Assembly: GCA_045629285.1 (NCBI GenBank)
Contig: JAZQQY010000016.1
Span: forward strand, 5,708-69,707
Length of the DNA stretch: 64,000 nt
Source of the DNA: UBA1723 sp045629285
GTDB lineage: Bacteria > Bacteroidota > Bacteroidia > Bacteroidales > Paludibacteraceae
Direction: 5' to 3'
Under the pieces are notes generated by a model. The model was not told the DNA's origin. It worked only from the letters and a program-made list of their open reading frames with translations, and did not search any database. Shown here piece after piece: positions 24,275-33,060 of the stretch (the stretch's first letter is position 1; every line of letters starts with the position of its first letter). The translations under genes and the position numbers were made by a program.

Positions 24275-25849
24275 ATGGATTTAAGTATTTCAATACCGTA
24301 TTTCTGCTTTATGGCCATTCTTGTGATGTTGGCTTTTGTAGAGTTTAATCTACAAAACCATAATCACAGGACTAAGTATATATTCGTCTTTTCCCTTACC
24401 CTCTTCACCTTGTTTGTTGGATTGAAGGGTTGGACGGGAATGGATGTTATGATGTATTACGAAAACTATCAGGATGCTCCGACATTGGGAGAATTCTTGT
24501 TAGGTCGTTATTCAAATGATTGGTACACAGATTTTGAGATAGGGTTCAACCTCTTTGAAGTTATTGCAAAGACGCTTGGACTGAGCTATTGGCAGTTCCA
24601 GTTTATCTATGTCCTGATAGACGCAATCATACTTTATCATTTTTTTAGGCGTGAGACCAACTATTGTGTGTTGGCTTTGCTGATCTACTTTATTTGGTGG
24701 GGATGGGTATTCCATGCAGAGCAGTTGCGAAATGCCAATTCTGTGTTGTTGTTTATGATGTCGTTGAAGTATGTAAGAAACAAACAGATATTCTCTTATG
24801 TTTTGTTGAATGTTCTGGGTATGACGTTCCATACTACTTCTCTTTTCTATATCCTAGTATATCCGCTATTGAGAATCACTCTGACAAAAAATCAGTTGCT
24901 ATGGATTTTCACGGTGGTTATGGTGATTTTCATCTTCAGAATCAAGTTTATCAACATCGTGTTGACCGGATTGTACACTTACGGTGGCCAGCACATTGCG
25001 TCGAAAATCCAAAAATACTATATAAATATCGTCTATGCCGATTCTTACTATAATCTTGGAATGAGAAAGATTATCGTAGGATTTGCATATATAATGTTCT
25101 GTTTCTTCCCTAAGTATTTCAAGGCGGACAAAAATATTGATAATGTCATAAAGAATGTTTTTGTCATATATTTCATCCTTGTTTTCTCTCTCTGTGAGAT
25201 TCGTGTGCTTCAGGACAGAACATCGTCTCTATTCTGCATAGGATTGGTTATGATTTTTGTGCAATATTATGCAAACTTGAAGAGTAAGTTGCACAAGCAG
25301 GTCTATATTCTTAGTGTCATAGGAATCATGATTATTACCGGATTCAAATACTTCAGTGTTGAATCTTATCGTTATAGAACGTCCTTTAATGCTGATGCCG
25401 ATTATCGTCTTTACGACGAAGAGCTTGAAAGACGTAAGCTTGAGGAGTATCTGGATGCAGTAAAACGTAATAAGGATGTTAAGAAAGAGAAGTCCGACCA
25501 ATTGCGAGATTTTGACAGAATCCGTGCCGAGCAAGGAGTGGAGAAGGTTAAGGATCAGAAGTTGCATCGTCAGAAAGTGAACAAATCGTCAACTAAGAAA
25601 AAGGGAAAGAAGAGACACGGTTATTATTCTGATGAAGACGATTTTTTGGATGACAATACAAATATGCGTAACGATTATTCCGATGAAATGGATGATAAGG
25701 AAAAGAAATCGGATAGAAATAAGAAAAAAGAAAGTGATCGGAAACGTCAATTAAGTTCTTCGTTGGATGACAATGACGACGATGATTCGGAGGATTCCTT
25801 TATCAAACCTCTCAGTACGCGAAGCGAAAAAACAGATATTTCTAAATAA
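24275..25849 (+). CDS. EpsG-like polysaccharide polymerase-type membrane protein with long charged C-terminal tail
   Basis: A 524-residue protein. Residues 1 to about 370 hold around ten membrane segments with the EpsG/Wzy-like pattern: FVGLKGWTGMDVMMYYENY, DFEIGFNLFEVI and HAEQLRNANSVLLFMMSL. Such proteins polymerise exopolysaccharide repeat units in bacteria. From about 378 to the end the protein becomes a soluble, extremely charged tail rich in Lys, Asp, Glu and Ser (RRKLEEYLDAVKRNKDVKK; SSSLDDNDDDDSEDS), probably disordered and cytoplasmic. The typical family lacks this tail. It is followed 8 bases on by the cation efflux gene. It lies 2 kb before the EPS locus, which has its own polymerase. 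Confidence 0.75.
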   Translation: MDLSISIPYFCFMAILVMLAFVEFNLQNHNHRTKYIFVFSLTLFTLFVGLKGWTGMDVMMYYENYQDAPTLGEFLLGRYSNDWYTDFEIGFNLFEVIAKTLGLSYWQFQFIYVLIDAIILYHFFRRETNYCVLALLIYFIWWGWVFHAEQLRNANSVLLFMMSLKYVRNKQIFSYVLLNVLGMTFHTTSLFYILVYPLLRITLTKNQLLWIFTVVMVIFIFRIKFINIVLTGLYTYGGQHIASKIQKYYINIVYADSYYNLGMRKIIVGFAYIMFCFFPKYFKADKNIDNVIKNVFVIYFILVFSLCEIRVLQDRTSSLFCIGLVMIFVQYYANLKSKLHKQVYILSVIGIMIITGFKYFSVESYRYRTSFNADADYRLYDEELERRKLEEYLDAVKRNKDVKKEKSDQLRDFDRIRAEQGVEKVKDQKLHRQKVNKSSTKKKGKKRHGYYSDEDDFLDDNTNMRNDYSDEMDDKEKKSDRNKKKESDRKRQLSSSLDDNDDDDSEDSFIKPLSTRSEKTDISK

Positions 25850-25857
25850 TCGGAGAA

Positions 25858-26763
25858 ATGGGGGAAGATCAGATTGAATTACGACAAAAGGAGATTGTAA
25901 AGGTCACTGTGATAGGCACTATAGTCAATGCTGTTTTGATTGTGATGAAATTTGCTGCTGGAATATTTGGAAACTCTGCTGCAATGGTGGCTGATGGAGT
26001 CCATTCCCTCAGTGATTTCCTTACGGATTTCGTTGTTATTGTGATGTTGAAGATCAGTAGCAAACCATCTGACGAAGATCATGATTTCGGACATGGAAAA
26101 TATGAAACACTTGCAACGACCATTATCGGTCTGTTGCTAATCCTTGTTGGTGGAGGAATCCTATGGAGCGGTGTCACTAAGATTTTCGGATTTTATTTTA
26201 ATGACGAATCGCTTGCTTCACCCGGATGGTTGGCATTCGGAGCTGCCGTAGCAAGTATACTATTGAAAGAAGGAATTTTCCAATATACCATTAAAAAGAG
26301 CAAAAACCTCAACAGTGAGGCACTTGTGGCAAATGCTTGGCACCACAGGAGCGATGCCCTTTCGTCGATTGGAACGGCTATAGGAATCGGCGCTGCCTGT
26401 ATCCTTGGCAACAAATGGGCGATACTTGACCCGTTGGCGGCAGTAATAGTCAGTTTCTTTATATTCAAGGTCGCACTTCAACTTATCAGGAGCAGTGTGG
26501 ATCAGTTGTTGGAGAGTAGTTTGCCAAAAGAAATCGAGGATCGGATTGAGAATACTGTAAATTCTTACCCGGGAGTGACGGAGATGCATGACTTGCGTAC
26601 GCGTCAGGTAGGAGTCAATTATGCTATCACCATGCATGTGAGAATGGATGGGAACATTACATTGTATGAGGCACATGAGAAGGCAGATCAGATAGAGAAG
26701 GATTTGAAGGAAAAGTTTGGTCATCAGACAATCATCACGATTCACGTCGAGCCTTGGAAATAA
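25858..26763 (+). CDS. Cation diffusion facilitator family transporter
   Basis: A 301-residue inner-membrane metal efflux protein of the CDF family, probably exporting Zn2+, Fe2+ or Mn2+ against protons. Six membrane segments lie in the first 210 residues with the metal sites ADGVHSLSDFLTDF (segment II) and AWHHRSDALSSIG (segment V), plus HDFGHGKYETLAT between them. The cytoplasmic C-terminal domain (about 215-301) has the usual ferredoxin-like fold signature, ending in HQTIITIHVEPW. Metal specificity is uncertain. It is likely co-transcribed with the EpsG-like gene upstream. Confidence 0.93.
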   Translation: MGEDQIELRQKEIVKVTVIGTIVNAVLIVMKFAAGIFGNSAAMVADGVHSLSDFLTDFVVIVMLKISSKPSDEDHDFGHGKYETLATTIIGLLLILVGGGILWSGVTKIFGFYFNDESLASPGWLAFGAAVASILLKEGIFQYTIKKSKNLNSEALVANAWHHRSDALSSIGTAIGIGAACILGNKWAILDPLAAVIVSFFIFKVALQLIRSSVDQLLESSLPKEIEDRIENTVNSYPGVTEMHDLRTRQVGVNYAITMHVRMDGNITLYEAHEKADQIEKDLKEKFGHQTIITIHVEPWK

Positions 26764-26804
26764 ATTATTTTTGTTTCCAAAGAATATATTTCCCAAAAAT
26801 ACAT

Positions 26805-26812
26805 TATATTTG
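26805..26812 (+). promoter_or_regulatory. TAnnTTTG box upstream of the DUF4197 gene
   Basis: TATATTTG lies 34 bases before ATG 26847. This supports that start over the longer open frame beginning at 26754, which would overlap the cation efflux gene. Confidence 0.55.
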
Positions 26813-26846
26813 GTTCTTAAATTCACAAACATTAATTGAAAGAACT

Positions 26847-27722
26847 ATGGGATTATTTGGAGATATCTTGTCCACAGTCGGTAAAGTGGCTGTAGATGCG
26901 GTAAAGAGCGGTAAGGCAGAAGAACTTATCAAGACTATGGCTGGCGGAGCTAACGGCAGTGGTGGATTTGATGTTGGTTCTGGTCTTAAGGCTGCTCTTA
27001 AGGTAGGTATTGAGACTGCAGCTCAGAATCTTGGCGCAGAGGATGGTTATCTTGCAGACGCTGCAGTTCGTATCGGTCTACCAAAAGAGGCGATCACTAC
27101 TTTTGGAGCAGTTCAGCAGTTGTCTAGCAATCCTGCTTTCAACTCAATTTTGAAAACATCCGGTTTGTCTATTCCGGATTCAGATACAATCATCAAGTTG
27201 TTCAACCGTGCGGCTGAGAACGCAGCACCGAAGTCGATCGATATCTTTGCAGATGCGATCACAAAGATTTCGTTTGCAGATGCAGAGCAGTTGTTGTTCG
27301 GTGCAGACAATGCCGCAACACAATATCTTCATAAGAATACATTCAATCAGTTGACAGATGCCTTCGTTCCATCTATTACTGATTCATTGAATACGATTCA
27401 GGTGGCTAATGTGACTCCTACTGCAGCTTGGAATACATACGCCACTTACAATAACAAACTAGTAGAGCTTCTTGATAACAATACAGCAAAGATGGCTCTT
27501 GAGATGGCACGTAAGTTGGGTGTCGTTCCTGATGAGTATTTCGAGAAGTTGCGTTCTATCGACATGGTCAATCCGAATTTGTCTGGCTACATTACCGGTG
27601 AGGCTTTGAATGGTCTGTTCACTAAGGTCGGAGAGAAGGAGTATGATATCCGTCACAACGCAAGCGCACGTGTGTCTGATGTCCTTCAGAGTGTATTCGG
27701 CAAGCTTGATAACAGAGGATAA
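26847..27722 (+). CDS. DUF4197 family protein
   Basis: A 291-residue protein matching DUF4197 in layout: ALKVGIETAAQNLGAEDGYL, IRIGLPKEAIT-like segment, FADAEQLLFGADNAATQYL, and a C-terminal block with EALNGLFTKVGEKEYDIRHN. The fold is helical. Many family members are lipoproteins or carry signal peptides; this one begins MGLFGDILSTVGKVAVDAVK with no export signal, so it looks cytoplasmic. The function of the family is unknown. It is a monocistronic gene with its own promoter box and a terminator built from a GAGACG palindrome. A long leader of the EPS locus follows. Confidence 0.85.
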   Translation: MGLFGDILSTVGKVAVDAVKSGKAEELIKTMAGGANGSGGFDVGSGLKAALKVGIETAAQNLGAEDGYLADAAVRIGLPKEAITTFGAVQQLSSNPAFNSILKTSGLSIPDSDTIIKLFNRAAENAAPKSIDIFADAITKISFADAEQLLFGADNAATQYLHKNTFNQLTDAFVPSITDSLNTIQVANVTPTAAWNTYATYNNKLVELLDNNTAKMALEMARKLGVVPDEYFEKLRSIDMVNPNLSGYITGEALNGLFTKVGEKEYDIRHNASARVSDVLQSVFGKLDNRG

Positions 27723-27747
27723 TCATTCTTTGATTTAGATAATTGTC

Positions 27748-27777
27748 GGAGACGTGAGTAATCGCGTCTCCTTTTTT
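27748..27777 (+). terminator. Terminator formed by GAGACG palindrome, copy 5
   Basis: GGAGACG (27748-27754) pairs with CGTCTCC (27765-27771), followed by six T. It is both a member of the dispersed palindrome family and a convincing terminator for the DUF4197 gene. Confidence 0.85.
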
Positions 27778-28117
27778 GTTGTAGTGCCTGAATCTGAATT
27801 TTGCCACTGACTGATGCTCCATTTAATGTTAAAAATGTTAAAAAAACATGTTGAACAATATAAATTTGTAATTTTGCAGTTGAATTGATGATGCTTTGAG
27901 CTTTTTAATATTTGTGAATAATGACAAATTATTGGAAGGTTCTTAACATCTATCATTGAAGTTTTATATGTAATTGCCTGTATTTTTACGGGGTTGTATG
28001 TTTGATCTTTTCAATAGTCTATTTATTAAACTATTATGAAATAAGCATGGCTATTGTTAATAATGTGTAATAATTAAAAAGTCTCTTCGTTTAGGGGAGT
28101 CGTATGTCGCAAATATA
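27778..28117 (+). promoter_or_regulatory. Promoter and long leader of the exopolysaccharide locus
   Basis: About 340 bases without a gene. Overlapping TAnnTTTG boxes lie at 27861-27868 (TAAATTTG) and 27869-27876 (TAATTTTG), and another at 27997-28004 (TATGTTTG). The first two would give a leader of about 240 bases, the third about 100. The leader is AT-rich with a weak hairpin at 28013-28035 (AATAGT...ACTATT). Long leaders at capsule loci in this phylum can host antitermination, but no UpxY-like gene is present here. No open frame is convincing. Confidence 0.45.
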
Positions 28118-29257
28118 ATGGAAACAAAAACATTTTTGAGATTGAGAAAAATCAGTAAAGGTTTTTCTTTGCTGCATTTGGGAAGTAGTATTCCTAATCT
28201 GTTATTTAGCCTTTGTACAAAGGGAGAGTCTTTTGTGCCTATGTCTTCTGAGGAGGCAGAGACATTCCTTAATGGTAGACATGCTGATGCTCACAATACT
28301 GCAATATGTGAGAATGAGATCTCATCCCAGGAGATTGATTTGATGATCATTGTTCCTATATATGGTGTGGAGGATACTCTTGAAAGATGTATAGACTCTA
28401 TCCTGAACCAGAAGACGAAATATAACTTCAAGATAGTAGCCGTTAACGACGGCTCTCCGGACAGATGCGGAGAAATTTTGAAGAAATATGAATCAAACGA
28501 TAAAGTGATAGTTCACACTCAAGAGAATCAGGGACATGCTGGCGCTCGTAACACAGGTTTGAAGAACATGTTTGCTAAGTATGTGGCTTTTGTTGATTCC
28601 GACGATGATATTCCGGAAGATCATGTAGAGTTGATGTTGGATGCTGCGTTCAAACATGATGCTGATGTCGTTGAGGGTTGTATGATCAAGAGAACTTTGG
28701 ATGGCAAACTTTACGGTGGTTACAGACACGAGTATGATGCTAATGCATCAAAGGTTGATTTGAAGGGATTCCCTTGCGGTAAGTTGTTCAGAGCTGAGTT
28801 GTTCAGATATGTTCACTTCCCATTCTATTGGTTTGAGGATTCTACTACAACTATGTTGGTTGTGGCTCAGGCTAAACGTGTTGTGACAATTCCTAATATT
28901 ATCTACTACTACGTTACGAATCCAAACGGAATTTGTAATGCATCTAACGGAAAGATCAAGAGTGTAGATACTTTCTATGTGACTCGTGCATTGCTTGCCG
29001 ACCAGAAGACATTGATGGACAAAGGTCTATATGTAGACTATAAGGTTGAACGTATGTTTGAGCAGATTGCAGTCAACTGGCAGAGAACTTTCGTGCTTGG
29101 TATTGATATTGAGTCTTCCATTTTCGTGTTGTCATGCGATATGTTCAACAAGTATTTTCCTAATGTGGAAAATGTTCCGTCTCGTTTTGCAAAACTATAC
29201 AAGAGTTTGAAAGAGAGAGATTTCGCATTGTATCGTAGAGAGTGTGCATTCATTTAA
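28118..29257 (+). CDS. Glycosyltransferase family 2
   Basis: A 379-residue inverting GT-A glycosyltransferase and the first gene of the EPS locus. After an unusual N-terminal extension of about 75 residues come the GT2 motifs: MIIVPIYGVEDTLERCIDSI, VAVNDGSPDRCGEI, GHAGARNTGL and FVDSDDDIPE (the metal-binding DxD). The C-terminal 120 residues are helical. It transfers an unknown sugar from a nucleotide donor onto the lipid-linked repeat unit at the cytoplasmic face. The flippase gene follows 8 bases after the stop. ATG 28118 is the first in-frame Met before the open stretch. Confidence 0.88.
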   Translation: METKTFLRLRKISKGFSLLHLGSSIPNLLFSLCTKGESFVPMSSEEAETFLNGRHADAHNTAICENEISSQEIDLMIIVPIYGVEDTLERCIDSILNQKTKYNFKIVAVNDGSPDRCGEILKKYESNDKVIVHTQENQGHAGARNTGLKNMFAKYVAFVDSDDDIPEDHVELMLDAAFKHDADVVEGCMIKRTLDGKLYGGYRHEYDANASKVDLKGFPCGKLFRAELFRYVHFPFYWFEDSTTTMLVVAQAKRVVTIPNIIYYYVTNPNGICNASNGKIKSVDTFYVTRALLADQKTLMDKGLYVDYKVERMFEQIAVNWQRTFVLGIDIESSIFVLSCDMFNKYFPNVENVPSRFAKLYKSLKERDFALYRRECAFI

Positions 29258-29265
29258 TTTGACAG

Positions 29266-30795
29266 ATGAGCAACTACGCATCCGAAAATAAAAGAATTGC
29301 TAAGAACACATTGGCTCTGTATGCACGGACCATCATTGTGATGGTGGTGTCGCTATACGTGTCTCGCGTGTTGCTTGAAAATTTGGGAGTGAACGATTAC
29401 GGTATCTACAACGTAGTAGGTAGTATCGTGATCTTGTTTTCATTTCTGAATAATGCACTCACTGCATCTTCACAACGTTTCCTTACTGTTGCGCTTGGTG
29501 AAGGTGACGATGAAAAGATGAAGAAGGTATTCAGCACTTCCGTTTCCATACAGTTAATATTGGTTGCGGTATCTGTTGTGCTTCTTGAGATAGGAGGTAC
29601 TTGGTTTTTGAATAACCGTCTAAGTATTCCGGATGGACGATGGGAGGCGGCAAACTATGCTTTTCAATTCTCTATCCTCACATTCTGTTTGAATTTTGTT
29701 CGTGTGCCGTATTCGGCAAGTGTGGTCGCCTACGAGAGACTGGACTTTTTCGCTTATGCAAGTATTATAGATGCGATATTAAAGCTTGGTATCGCATATA
29801 TGATTGGCGATACAGGATTCGACAGACTTGTGATGTACGCTTTTTTGCTTGCATTCGAGAGCTTTGTCATGTTGGTGGTCTACATGAAGTTCTGTACACG
29901 AACATTCAATACTTGCGAATACAAAAAAATCCTGGATAAGACAATCTTTCGAGAGATGTTTGAGTTTTCTGGTTGGACTTTGTTCGGCGGATTCAGCAAC
30001 GTAGCTACACAGAACGGATTCCTTTTCATGTTGAATATGTGCCGCGGAGTTGTCGCTAATGCAGCTATGGGTATCGCCAATCAGGTATTGACTGCGTTGG
30101 TTACGTTTGTATCAAGTTTCCAGACGTCGTTCCAGCCTCAGATTGTCAAGTCGTATGCACAAGGAGAGATCGGTCGTGTCCACAGTTTGATCAACAGCAC
30201 GTCTAAATTCTCTTTTGCATTGATGTTCTTGCCTGCATGCTTGTTGATAGTAAATATAGATATGGCATTGGAGATTTGGTTAGGAAATGTGCCTGAAAAC
30301 GCTGCTCGTTTCTGTCAGATCCTGATAATATGTTCCATGGTGGATGCTGTTACCGGTCCGTTCTATTGTGCTATAATGGCGACAGGAAAGATCAGCAAAT
30401 ATCAGATATTCATTAGTTTGAGCTTCTTGCTTGACTTGTTCGTGTCGCTATTGCTTTTCGAGGCGAAAGTCGAACCGTATTTAATTTTGGTGTCGAGAAT
30501 CTTTACAAGAGGAGTGGTTAACGGAATCATAGGAATGTATTTCCTTGAAACTCTGATAGGTCATGATGTCGTTTTGTACTTAAGAAAGACGGTGTTGCCG
30601 ATAATTGTTTTCTTGATGCTGGCCTTGCCAATGGCTTATTCCGTATATTCAGAATATTCTGGCTTTGAACGTCTGTATGTCTCTATACTGGTCATGGGTA
30701 TTGTATTTTTGTTTTTATGCTACTATGTACTCTTTGCACCGTCGGAGAGAGAATATATAAAGTCGTTCATATATAAGATCAGGAATCGTGGATAG
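29266..30795 (+). CDS. Polysaccharide flippase (Wzx-like, MATE/MOP superfamily)
   Basis: A 509-residue membrane protein with about 14 hydrophobic segments, matching MOP-superfamily flippases that turn undecaprenyl-linked repeat units across the inner membrane. The N-terminus (RIAKNTLALYARTIIVMVVSL, YVSRVLLENLGVNDYGIYNV) is the classical Wzx opening. Its presence with a polymerase and WecA-like transferase defines a Wzx/Wzy-dependent pathway. The next gene overlaps its end by 8 bases, which suggests translational coupling. Confidence 0.9.
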   Translation: MSNYASENKRIAKNTLALYARTIIVMVVSLYVSRVLLENLGVNDYGIYNVVGSIVILFSFLNNALTASSQRFLTVALGEGDDEKMKKVFSTSVSIQLILVAVSVVLLEIGGTWFLNNRLSIPDGRWEAANYAFQFSILTFCLNFVRVPYSASVVAYERLDFFAYASIIDAILKLGIAYMIGDTGFDRLVMYAFLLAFESFVMLVVYMKFCTRTFNTCEYKKILDKTIFREMFEFSGWTLFGGFSNVATQNGFLFMLNMCRGVVANAAMGIANQVLTALVTFVSSFQTSFQPQIVKSYAQGEIGRVHSLINSTSKFSFALMFLPACLLIVNIDMALEIWLGNVPENAARFCQILIICSMVDAVTGPFYCAIMATGKISKYQIFISLSFLLDLFVSLLLFEAKVEPYLILVSRIFTRGVVNGIIGMYFLETLIGHDVVLYLRKTVLPIIVFLMLALPMAYSVYSEYSGFERLYVSILVMGIVFLFLCYYVLFAPSEREYIKSFIYKIRNRG

Positions 30796-31774
30796 ATATA
30801 ATTATGTCTTTTTTTTGGAGGCCTTTTTTGAGTTCAACAGGGTTATATATGCTGAGATTGGCAAACGCCAGAATGTGAAGAATGTGATCGGATTCGTACC
30901 TGAGAACAGATTCCTGAGAATTTTGTTCCAGCTTCAGCATTCCAAAACTACGAACCGATTTTTCAGTTTGCCATTCAAGTCGTTGTGGTTCAACTCTTAT
31001 TTCAAGAACGATTTTGTCGACAAAAGCAAACCGATCGTGTTCATTTTCGATGCGAAGTGGATGCAGTACGACTTCATGCGTGAGTATGCTAAGTGGTTGC
31101 GGAAGAAGTTTCCTGGATGCAAACTTGTCGCTAATTATATCGACATTGTGGCGACTTGGGAGGACTGTGCCAAACCGGATGCTATCAGAGACATGTTCGA
31201 CATGTTGGTGACATACGATAAGGACGATGCGGAGAAATACAATATGCATTGTCATCCTACTGTCTATGCTGAGGCAAAGATCTCAAAACCTAATAATACT
31301 CCTAAGTCGGATGTCTTTTTTGTCGGTGCTGCAAAAAACCGTATGAAGAAGATCCTTGAGACTTACGATGCGTTGGAGAGTGCAGGGCTAGAGTGTTGTT
31401 TCTATGTGGTGAATGGAAAACCGCCTTACAATCAGGAGCGACGTGGAATGCATTACCTTGACGATGTCTGGATGCATTACGACGAGTGTGTGCAGCATGT
31501 CCAGAACTCCAAATGTGTTCTTGAGATAATGCAGATGGGTGCAAAAGGTGAGACTTTGCGCACTTGGGAAGCGATTACTTACGGCAAAATGTTGCTTACG
31601 GATAATCCGTCTATCAAGGAGTCGAAATATTACAGTGAGGATTATGTTTCGATTATCGGTGAGGATGGCTCGGTAGATACGCAAAGAATCAAGGATTTTG
31701 TATGTAAGGAGAATCCTTTCAAGGATAAGATCACTCCTGAGAACCTTCTTCAATATATTGCAGATAATTTATGA
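30788..31774 (+). CDS. Glycosyltransferase-like protein (GT-B, CgeB-like C-terminus), EPS locus
   Basis: A 328-residue cytoplasmic protein, not clearly placed in a family. The C-terminal part (KCVLEIMQMGAKGETLRTWE, AITYGKMLLTDNP) resembles the nucleotide-sugar-binding end of GT-B enzymes of the CgeB/Glyco_trans_1_2 type. The middle (SDVFFVGAAKNRMKKILETY) fits the start of that C-terminal Rossmann half. The start is a GTG at 30788 inside the end of the flippase gene; no ATG occurs in frame until residue 97. It overlaps the polymerase gene by 4 bases. The likely role is adding a sugar to the EPS repeat unit. Confidence 0.7.
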   Translation: MDRYNYVFFLEAFFEFNRVIYAEIGKRQNVKNVIGFVPENRFLRILFQLQHSKTTNRFFSLPFKSLWFNSYFKNDFVDKSKPIVFIFDAKWMQYDFMREYAKWLRKKFPGCKLVANYIDIVATWEDCAKPDAIRDMFDMLVTYDKDDAEKYNMHCHPTVYAEAKISKPNNTPKSDVFFVGAAKNRMKKILETYDALESAGLECCFYVVNGKPPYNQERRGMHYLDDVWMHYDECVQHVQNSKCVLEIMQMGAKGETLRTWEAITYGKMLLTDNPSIKESKYYSEDYVSIIGEDGSVDTQRIKDFVCKENPFKDKITPENLLQYIADNL

Positions 31775-33060
31775 ATTATATACCAGCGATATACTTCGGC
31801 ATACTTACGGCCATTCTTATAAAGAAACGTGGCATAGACGCAAGCTCTTATATCTCATTGATATTTTTGATTACGTCTGTGTTGGCTATATTTATCGATG
31901 TGATGGGATTAAATCCTAATCTTGTCTCATTCGCATCTCTACTGCCGACAATTGTCTATTGTATATTGCTGTCGTGTTTCATTATTCCTGTCGCCAACAT
32001 TGAGCTTGATACTTTTGATGCGATCTCATTCAAGAATCAGAAGTTGATGAGGTGGTTGGTATACATCTTCTTCGCCACTTTTGTCGGTAATGTTGCGGCA
32101 TATTGGGGCGACTTGATGTTCGTCATCTCTTATGGTGATTTCGGAGAACTTAAGGCGTTGGTATATGAAGGAGATGCCTATAAGCTTACTTCTTATCCGA
32201 TATATATAGAGGCAATCTTGTACCCGATGCGTATTTTGGCAAATGCAAGTGTCGTGATGTCTTTTGTCTTCTTCTTCAACATTACTCATCTGAAGGAGAA
32301 ATGGTGGATCAACCTGATGGCGATAGTCAGCTCTTTGACCGTGGTGTTTACCGGCATGTTGGCGATCGACCGTTCCAAGACGTTCTTCTGGGTGTTGCTG
32401 TTGGGATTGTCGGTGGCGATATTCTGGAATCACATGTCTGCCAAGATTAGAAGTATTGCGATAACATTCAGCTCGATCTTGATTCTGGCTGCTGCTGCGT
32501 ATGCACTTTCCGTGACTAAAGACCGATTTGAAGATAGAGATGGTGGTTCGGAAGGTGGTATTATCACATATTTGGGCCAGCCCTACTATCATTTCTGTCA
32601 GCTGTGGGACTATTATCCTGCGCCTGATGGAATCACGACTAAAGCTCTTCTGCCTTCATTCCATAAGTATATTCTTCACGATTTTGAAGGTACGGTAGCG
32701 TATCAGACTGAAATGGGATTGAAGTGCAATATGGATTTGGGAGTGTTCTATACGCATCTTGGATCGTTCTTGCTTACCGCTGGTAAGTTCGGACCGTTTA
32801 TGATTTCTGGTGTATTTCTTCTGCTCTTCTTTGTCTTGTTCAACGAAAAGGATTTTGTACGAACCGTTGACAACAAGAAAATCAGGTGTATGCCATTTGA
32901 CAAAATGCTGATTATGTATTTTCTGTTGCAGATCCCTACGGTGGGATGCATCAGTTATTATTATGAGAACTATTATACGGAGATTGCTACATATCTGATA
33001 ATTGTTGCACTTTATTGTGTAATGGACAATGGCGAGCAGATCCTAAAAATACGCAAATGA
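31771..33060 (+). CDS. O-antigen/EPS polymerase (Wzy-like)
   Basis: A 429-residue membrane protein with 10-11 hydrophobic segments and a long periplasmic loop at about 245-325 (KDRFEDRDGGSEGG, AYQTEMGLKCNMDLG). This is the layout of Wzy polymerases, which join repeat units on the periplasmic side. Sequence conservation in the family is low, so the call rests on topology and position between flippase and transferase genes. It starts in ATGA overlap with the previous gene, and its own stop overlaps the next start (ATGA at 33057-33060). Confidence 0.8.
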   Translation: MNYIPAIYFGILTAILIKKRGIDASSYISLIFLITSVLAIFIDVMGLNPNLVSFASLLPTIVYCILLSCFIIPVANIELDTFDAISFKNQKLMRWLVYIFFATFVGNVAAYWGDLMFVISYGDFGELKALVYEGDAYKLTSYPIYIEAILYPMRILANASVVMSFVFFFNITHLKEKWWINLMAIVSSLTVVFTGMLAIDRSKTFFWVLLLGLSVAIFWNHMSAKIRSIAITFSSILILAAAAYALSVTKDRFEDRDGGSEGGIITYLGQPYYHFCQLWDYYPAPDGITTKALLPSFHKYILHDFEGTVAYQTEMGLKCNMDLGVFYTHLGSFLLTAGKFGPFMISGVFLLLFFVLFNEKDFVRTVDNKKIRCMPFDKMLIMYFLLQIPTVGCISYYYENYYTEIATYLIIVALYCVMDNGEQILKIRK

